64,000 nucleotides of DNA, taken from positions 682,001-746,000 of the forward strand of contig CAWJMD010000001.1 of the NCBI GenBank assembly GCA_963843835.1, given 5' to 3'. The notes under the pieces were generated by a model. The model was not told the DNA's origin, did no database searches, and saw only the letters and a program-made list of their open reading frames with translations. This document shows positions 60,350 to 64,000 of the stretch, in pieces. Numbering within the stretch: the stretch's first letter is position 1; each line of letters opens with the position of its first letter. The position numbers and the translations under genes are program-made. The DNA is from CAWJMD01 sp963843835 (GTDB taxonomy: Bacteria; Actinomycetota; Actinomycetes; Actinomycetales; CAWJMD01).

Positions 60350-62335
60350 TCAGTCCTCCCTGACGACGGCGACGCGACCCGCGTCGAGGACGAGGCGGTC
60401 GACCCGGCGTCCCTCCACGAGGTCGTGACCCGCCACGGCGAGCTCGACTGAGGCATCGGTGTGGTTGATCGCGAAGAGCCACGACCTGTCCTCGCCGACG
60501 CGGCGCACGACCTCGACCCCGGCGGGCGGCGTGACGGCTGGAACGACCGCGGCGGCCGACAGTACCTGGGACACCAGCCTGTCCAGCCCTGCGGGGTCGA
60601 GTCGGGTGGCCAGGTACCAGGCGGCCCCCGATCCGACGTCGCGCCGTGTCGTGGCCGGCACGCCCGCGAGCGGGCCCCCGGCGTACCGGGACAGCACCTT
60701 GGCGTCGGTCACCTCGAGCAGCTCGGTCCACAGCGTGCCCGTCGCCCCGTCGTCCAGGGAGACGCTCTCACCGGGCGCGAGCGGGAAGAACTCCTCGACG
60801 CGCAGCCCCAGCAGGTCGCGGAAGGCGCCGGGGTACCCGCCCAGGCGGATGTGGTCGTTCTCGTCCACGACGCCCGAGAAGTAGGTGACCAGCACGTGCG
60901 CACCCGACTCCGCCGCCGCGGTCAGGCGCTCGCCGAGGTCGTCGGCGCACAGGTAGAGCGTGGGGACGACCACGACCGCGTAACCCGACAGGTCGGACGA
61001 GGGGTGGAGCACGTCGGCGGTGACACCCACCGACCGCAGCGCCGCGTGCACGTCATGGGCGACCTGCCCGTACTCGATGGCGGAGGAGGGGTGGGACGGG
61101 ATCTGGCAACCCCAGCCGGCCTGGTAGTCCCAGAGCAGCACGACCGGGGCCTCCACCCGCGAGCCCACGACCTCGCCGAGGCGCTCGCAGACCGCGCCGA
61201 GCTCGGTGACCTCCCGGAAGACCTTGGTGTCGGTCCCCGCGTGCGGAACCAGGCCCGAGTGGAACTTCTCCGCGCCCGCCCGGGACGCCCGCCACTGGAA
61301 GAACCCCAGCGTGTCCGCGCCCCTCGCCACGTGCGCGAGCGAGTTCCGCAGCAGCTCACCCGGCGCCTTGGCCCGGTTCACCGGCTGCCAGTTCACGGCG
61401 CTGGTGGAGTGCTCCATCAGGACCCAGGGCCTGCCGCCCGCCAGACCGCGCGTCAGGTCGGCAGCGAACGCCAGCTCCGCAGCCGCGTCGTCGAGGCCGC
61501 CGTCCAGGTAGTGGTCGGTGCTGACGACGTCCTGCTCGGGCGCCCACTGGTGGTAGTCGAGCAGGCGGAAGTGGTCGAGCGTCATGAAGTTCGTCGTCAC
61601 CGGCACGCCGGGGGAGAGGCGGTGCAGGACGTCGCGCTCGGCCGTGTACTGCGCGAGCAGAGTGTCTGACCCGAAGCGCGCGAAGTCCAGCGACTGCGTG
61701 GGGTTCACGATCGCGGTGCTGCGTCGCGGCGGGAGCACCTGCGACCAGTCGGTGTACCGCTGGCTCCAGAAGGAGGTGCCCCACGCGTCGTTGAAGGCGT
61801 CGAGGTCGGTGTACCGCGCCTCCAGCCAGGTGCGGAACGCGGCGGCGCACGTGTCGCAGTAGCAGGGCAGGTTGTGGCACGCGTACTCGTTCGAGACGTG
61901 CCACATCGCCAGCGCCGGGTGGTCGGCGTAGCGCTGCGCCATCTGCTCGGCCAGGGCGACGGCGTGCTCGGTGAAGACCGGCGAGCTGGGGCACCAGGTC
62001 TGCCGGCTTCCTGGCCACAGCGTCCGCCCGTCGACGTCCACCGGGAGGGTCTGGGGGTACCGGTGCGAGAACCACGGCGGCGGCGATGCGGTGCCCGTGG
62101 CCAGGTCGACGGCGATCCCGCCGTCGTGCAGGAGCCCGAGAACCTCGTCGAGCCAGCCGAACTCGTAGCGGCCGGGCTCGGGCTCCAGCCACGACCAGGA
62201 GAAGACGCCCACGGTCGCGAAACTGACACCCGCGCGCTGCATCAGCTCGACGTCCTCGCGCCAGACCTCACGCGGCCACTGCTCCGGGTTGTAGTCGCCG
62301 CCCAGGGCGATGCGGTCGTTCGGCCAGTCGCGCAT
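60350..62335 (-). CDS. Family GH42 beta-galactosidase
   Basis: 661-residue GH42 enzyme that releases galactose from beta-galactosides. The start LGGDYNPEQWPREVWRED is the family hallmark. The acid/base Glu is in WHVSNEYACHN, a zinc-binding Cys cluster CHNLPCYCDTC follows, and the nucleophile Glu is in PWVLMEHSTSAVNWQ. A trimerisation domain and a C-terminal beta domain complete the protein. No signal peptide, so it works in the cytoplasm on imported galacto-oligosaccharides. ATG 62335 is preceded by GGGGGAGG about 11 bases upstream; a longer ATG start 22 codons earlier gives a Cys-containing, unconvincing leader. First gene of the operon with deoR, galT and galK. Confidence 0.93.
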   Translation of the reverse strand: MRDWPNDRIALGGDYNPEQWPREVWREDVELMQRAGVSFATVGVFSWSWLEPEPGRYEFGWLDEVLGLLHDGGIAVDLATGTASPPPWFSHRYPQTLPVDVDGRTLWPGSRQTWCPSSPVFTEHAVALAEQMAQRYADHPALAMWHVSNEYACHNLPCYCDTCAAAFRTWLEARYTDLDAFNDAWGTSFWSQRYTDWSQVLPPRRSTAIVNPTQSLDFARFGSDTLLAQYTAERDVLHRLSPGVPVTTNFMTLDHFRLLDYHQWAPEQDVVSTDHYLDGGLDDAAAELAFAADLTRGLAGGRPWVLMEHSTSAVNWQPVNRAKAPGELLRNSLAHVARGADTLGFFQWRASRAGAEKFHSGLVPHAGTDTKVFREVTELGAVCERLGEVVGSRVEAPVVLLWDYQAGWGCQIPSHPSSAIEYGQVAHDVHAALRSVGVTADVLHPSSDLSGYAVVVVPTLYLCADDLGERLTAAAESGAHVLVTYFSGVVDENDHIRLGGYPGAFRDLLGLRVEEFFPLAPGESVSLDDGATGTLWTELLEVTDAKVLSRYAGGPLAGVPATTRRDVGSGAAWYLATRLDPAGLDRLVSQVLSAAAVVPAVTPPAGVEVVRRVGEDRSWLFAINHTDASVELAVAGHDLVEGRRVDRLVLDAGRVAVVRED

Positions 62336-62633
62336 GGCGTCAGCGTCCTCCCCCGAGAGCGAGAAAGTCAACAGAACCACACAGGTCGCGAGCGGTTTCA
62401 TGGGATCTTTGACGCCAGGTCACGATCGGGTCTCGCTAAACAGGGCTCTTGACAGCCGATCCCGCAGAGACGAGAGTCATCCGCAGACCTGATCGTTTTT
62501 GTTGGAACCTGTCCGGTCGCACAACGTCGGCAGGAAGCAGGACCCGGGTACCGTCGCCCCCCTCGGTGCCCGGCCGTGACCGTTCGCAGGGCAAACGCCG
62601 CGCACGCGGCGTCCCTGAGCCGTAGGAGGCGTC
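62336..62633. promoter_or_regulatory. Divergent control region between GH42 and the solute-binding protein gene
   Basis: The 298-base spacer has no gene. For the plus strand, TTGACA (62449-62454) and GAGAGT (62472-62477) form a candidate promoter with a 17-base spacer. TGATCGTTTTTGTTGG (62490-62505) is AT-rich for this genome and resembles T-rich DeoR-type operators. ACGCCGCG-CA-CGCGGCGT (62595-62612) is a perfect 8-bp inverted repeat just before the Shine-Dalgarno site of the solute-binding gene. A TTGACT occurs on the minus strand near 62371. Assignments to the DeoR protein are inference. Confidence 0.45.
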
Positions 62634-63986
62634 ATGTCCCGACCGCAGTCCCAGGCCGAGTACCTGGCCAACATCGTCCCCTCGTCCGTGGCCGGCACCT
62701 CGCTCGGACGCCGGACCCTGCTGCGCGGAGCCCTGCTCGCCGGTGGCGCAGCCGGCGTGGCCGGAACCCTCGCGGCCTGCGGCGGCGACGACTCCGGCGG
62801 GTCGAGCGGCGGCAGCGGCGGGGGAGGGGGCGGGACCGTCACGTTCGGCTCGAACGAGAGCGGGACCACGTTCGCCGACCAGCGCGACGCGATGGCGGCC
62901 GACTTCAAGAAGGAGTCGGGGACGACGGTCAACATCAACGCCGTCGACCACAACACGTTCCAGGAGAACATCAACACCTACCTCCAGGGCAACGCGGACG
63001 ACGTGTTCTCGTGGTTCGCGGGCTTCCGGATGCGGTTCTTCGCCGAGAACGGGCTCATCGGCGACATCAGCGACGTGTGGCCCCTCGACGGCATCCCGGA
63101 CTCCTTCAAGGAGGCTTCGACCGGCAACGACGGCAAGCAGTACTTCGTGCCCCAGTCGTACTACCCGTGGGCCGTGTTCCACCGGAAGTCGACCTTCGAG
63201 GAGAACGGCTACTCCCAGCCGACCACGCTCGACGAGATGGTGGCGCTCTGCAAGCAGATGCAGACCGACGGCCTGGTCCCCATCGCGTTCGGCGACAAGG
63301 ACGGCTGGCCGGCGATGGGCACGTTCGACATGCTCAACATGCGCGTCAACGGCTTCGACTACCACATCTCGCTGATGGCGGGCGACGAGGACTGGAACAG
63401 CAAGGAGGTCAAGGCCGTCTTCGACCAGTGGCGGGAGCTGCTGCCCTACCACCAGAGCGACGCGCTCGGACGCACGTGGCAGGAGGCGGCTCAGACGCTG
63501 CAGCAGAAGAAGGCCGGGATGTACATCCTCGGCACGTTCCTCAACGAGCAGTTCCCGGACGACGAGGAGGACCTCGACTTCTTCACCTTCCCGGAGATCG
63601 ACTCGAACATCGGATCCGGTGCCATCGACGCACCCATCGACGGGTTCTGCATGTCGGCCGACCCGAAGAACGAGGAGGGGTCCAAGGCGTTCCTCGCGTA
63701 CCTCGCGTCCCCGGAGGCGGCCGCGGCCGCTGCGACAACGGGTCTGCCCTTCATCGCAGCCAACACGAACGCCGACACCAGCCAGTACTCCGAGCTGCAG
63801 AAGAAGTCGGCCGAGCTGGTCGGCCAGGCCGACAACATCGCCCAGTTCCTCGACCGCGACACGCGCCCGGACTTCGCGTCGACGGTCATCATCCCGTCGC
63901 TCCAGCAGTTCCTCGGAGCGCCGGACGACGTCGACGGCCTCACGAAGAGCATCCAGGACCAGAAGGTGTCGATCTTCGGCAGCTGA
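62634..63986 (+). CDS. Extracellular solute-binding lipoprotein (family 1-type sugar ABC importer)
   Basis: 450-residue substrate receptor of a carbohydrate ABC importer. It has a twin-arginine signal (GRRTLLRG, residues 25-32) directly followed by a lipobox TLAAC with Cys49, so it should be exported by Tat and lipid-anchored. A glycine/serine-rich linker follows, then the binding protein fold with TVTFGSNESGTTFADQRD, FQENINTYLQGNADDVFSW, here cited in part, and RVNGFDYHISLMAGD. ATG 62634 follows a GGAGG site. It faces away from the GH42-DeoR-galT-galK operon, so galacto-oligosaccharides or lactose-like sugars are the likely ligand. Permease genes probably follow beyond the window. Confidence 0.9.
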   Translation: MSRPQSQAEYLANIVPSSVAGTSLGRRTLLRGALLAGGAAGVAGTLAACGGDDSGGSSGGSGGGGGGTVTFGSNESGTTFADQRDAMAADFKKESGTTVNINAVDHNTFQENINTYLQGNADDVFSWFAGFRMRFFAENGLIGDISDVWPLDGIPDSFKEASTGNDGKQYFVPQSYYPWAVFHRKSTFEENGYSQPTTLDEMVALCKQMQTDGLVPIAFGDKDGWPAMGTFDMLNMRVNGFDYHISLMAGDEDWNSKEVKAVFDQWRELLPYHQSDALGRTWQEAAQTLQQKKAGMYILGTFLNEQFPDDEEDLDFFTFPEIDSNIGSGAIDAPIDGFCMSADPKNEEGSKAFLAYLASPEAAAAAATTGLPFIAANTNADTSQYSELQKKSAELVGQADNIAQFLDRDTRPDFASTVIIPSLQQFLGAPDDVDGLTKSIQDQKVSIFGS

Positions 63987-64000
63987 CAGCCCCCGCGCAC

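Overview
The window is very GC-rich and densely packed. It has many GTG starts, frequent 4-base ATGA/GTGA gene overlaps, an IdeR/DtxR-type iron regulator, a c-di-AMP riboswitch in front of an NlpC/P60 hydrolase, and the conserved order sucC-sucD-DUF6350-purN-purH-DUF3017-mdh. This indicates a chromosomal segment of a high-GC actinomycete, most likely in or near the Nocardioidaceae (Propionibacteriales). The genus cannot be fixed from the sequence alone. No rRNA, tRNA, CRISPR array, insertion sequence or prophage was recognised.

Layout. 1-2.7 kb: the end of a peptide ABC transporter ATPase, a frameshifted LD-carboxypeptidase and a class A beta-lactamase-fold hydrolase, a plausible murein-peptide set. 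2.8-7.3 kb: an MFS exporter, two Fes/esterase-D type alpha/beta hydrolases and an ATP-grasp ligase. 7.4-13.0 kb: a tightly coupled five-gene operon with OleA-, OleC- and OleD-like enzymes plus a family 2 glycosyltransferase and a cytochrome P450, and no OleB. This is the best candidate for an undescribed biosynthetic system and is compatible with a beta-lactone or modified long-chain lipid. 13.0-19.9 kb: hotdog-type protein, photolyase, IdeR, c-di-AMP riboswitch with cell-wall hydrolase, HNH nuclease, gamma-glutamyltransferase. 20.1-24.9 kb: a secreted 5'-nucleotidase with a C-terminal FG-GAP propeller, followed by a paralog that has lost the whole catalytic domain. 24.9-30.9 kb: PcrA/UvrD helicase, lipase-like hydrolase and a YdeP-type molybdopterin oxidoreductase.

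31.0-39.9 kb: B12-binding protein, succinyl-CoA synthetase, a DUF6350 membrane protein, purine synthesis (purN, purH), malate dehydrogenase and an SDR. A 35-bp-stem palindrome follows sucD. 39.9-48.4 kb: mostly minus-strand catabolic genes (S9 peptidase, amidohydrolase, GH13 enzyme coupled to an LLM flavoprotein, aldo-keto reductase, purU). 48.4-52.1 kb: a ZTP riboswitch controls glyA-folD and probably an amine-oxidase-like gene. With purU divergent to it and purH nearby, this is a folate one-carbon locus that senses the PurH substrate AICAR (as ZTP). 52.1-57.3 kb: DUF559-like protein, a 3 x 42-bp tandem repeat, SDR, M20 hydrolase, MFS transporter with a divergent winged-helix regulator. 57.3-64.0 kb: a galactoside-use locus (GH42 beta-galactosidase, DeoR regulator, galT, galK) divergent from a Tat-type lipoprotein solute-binding protein whose permease genes probably lie beyond the right edge.

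Many start codons have a TAnnnT-like -10 element 6-8 bases upstream, so leaderless mRNAs appear common here.
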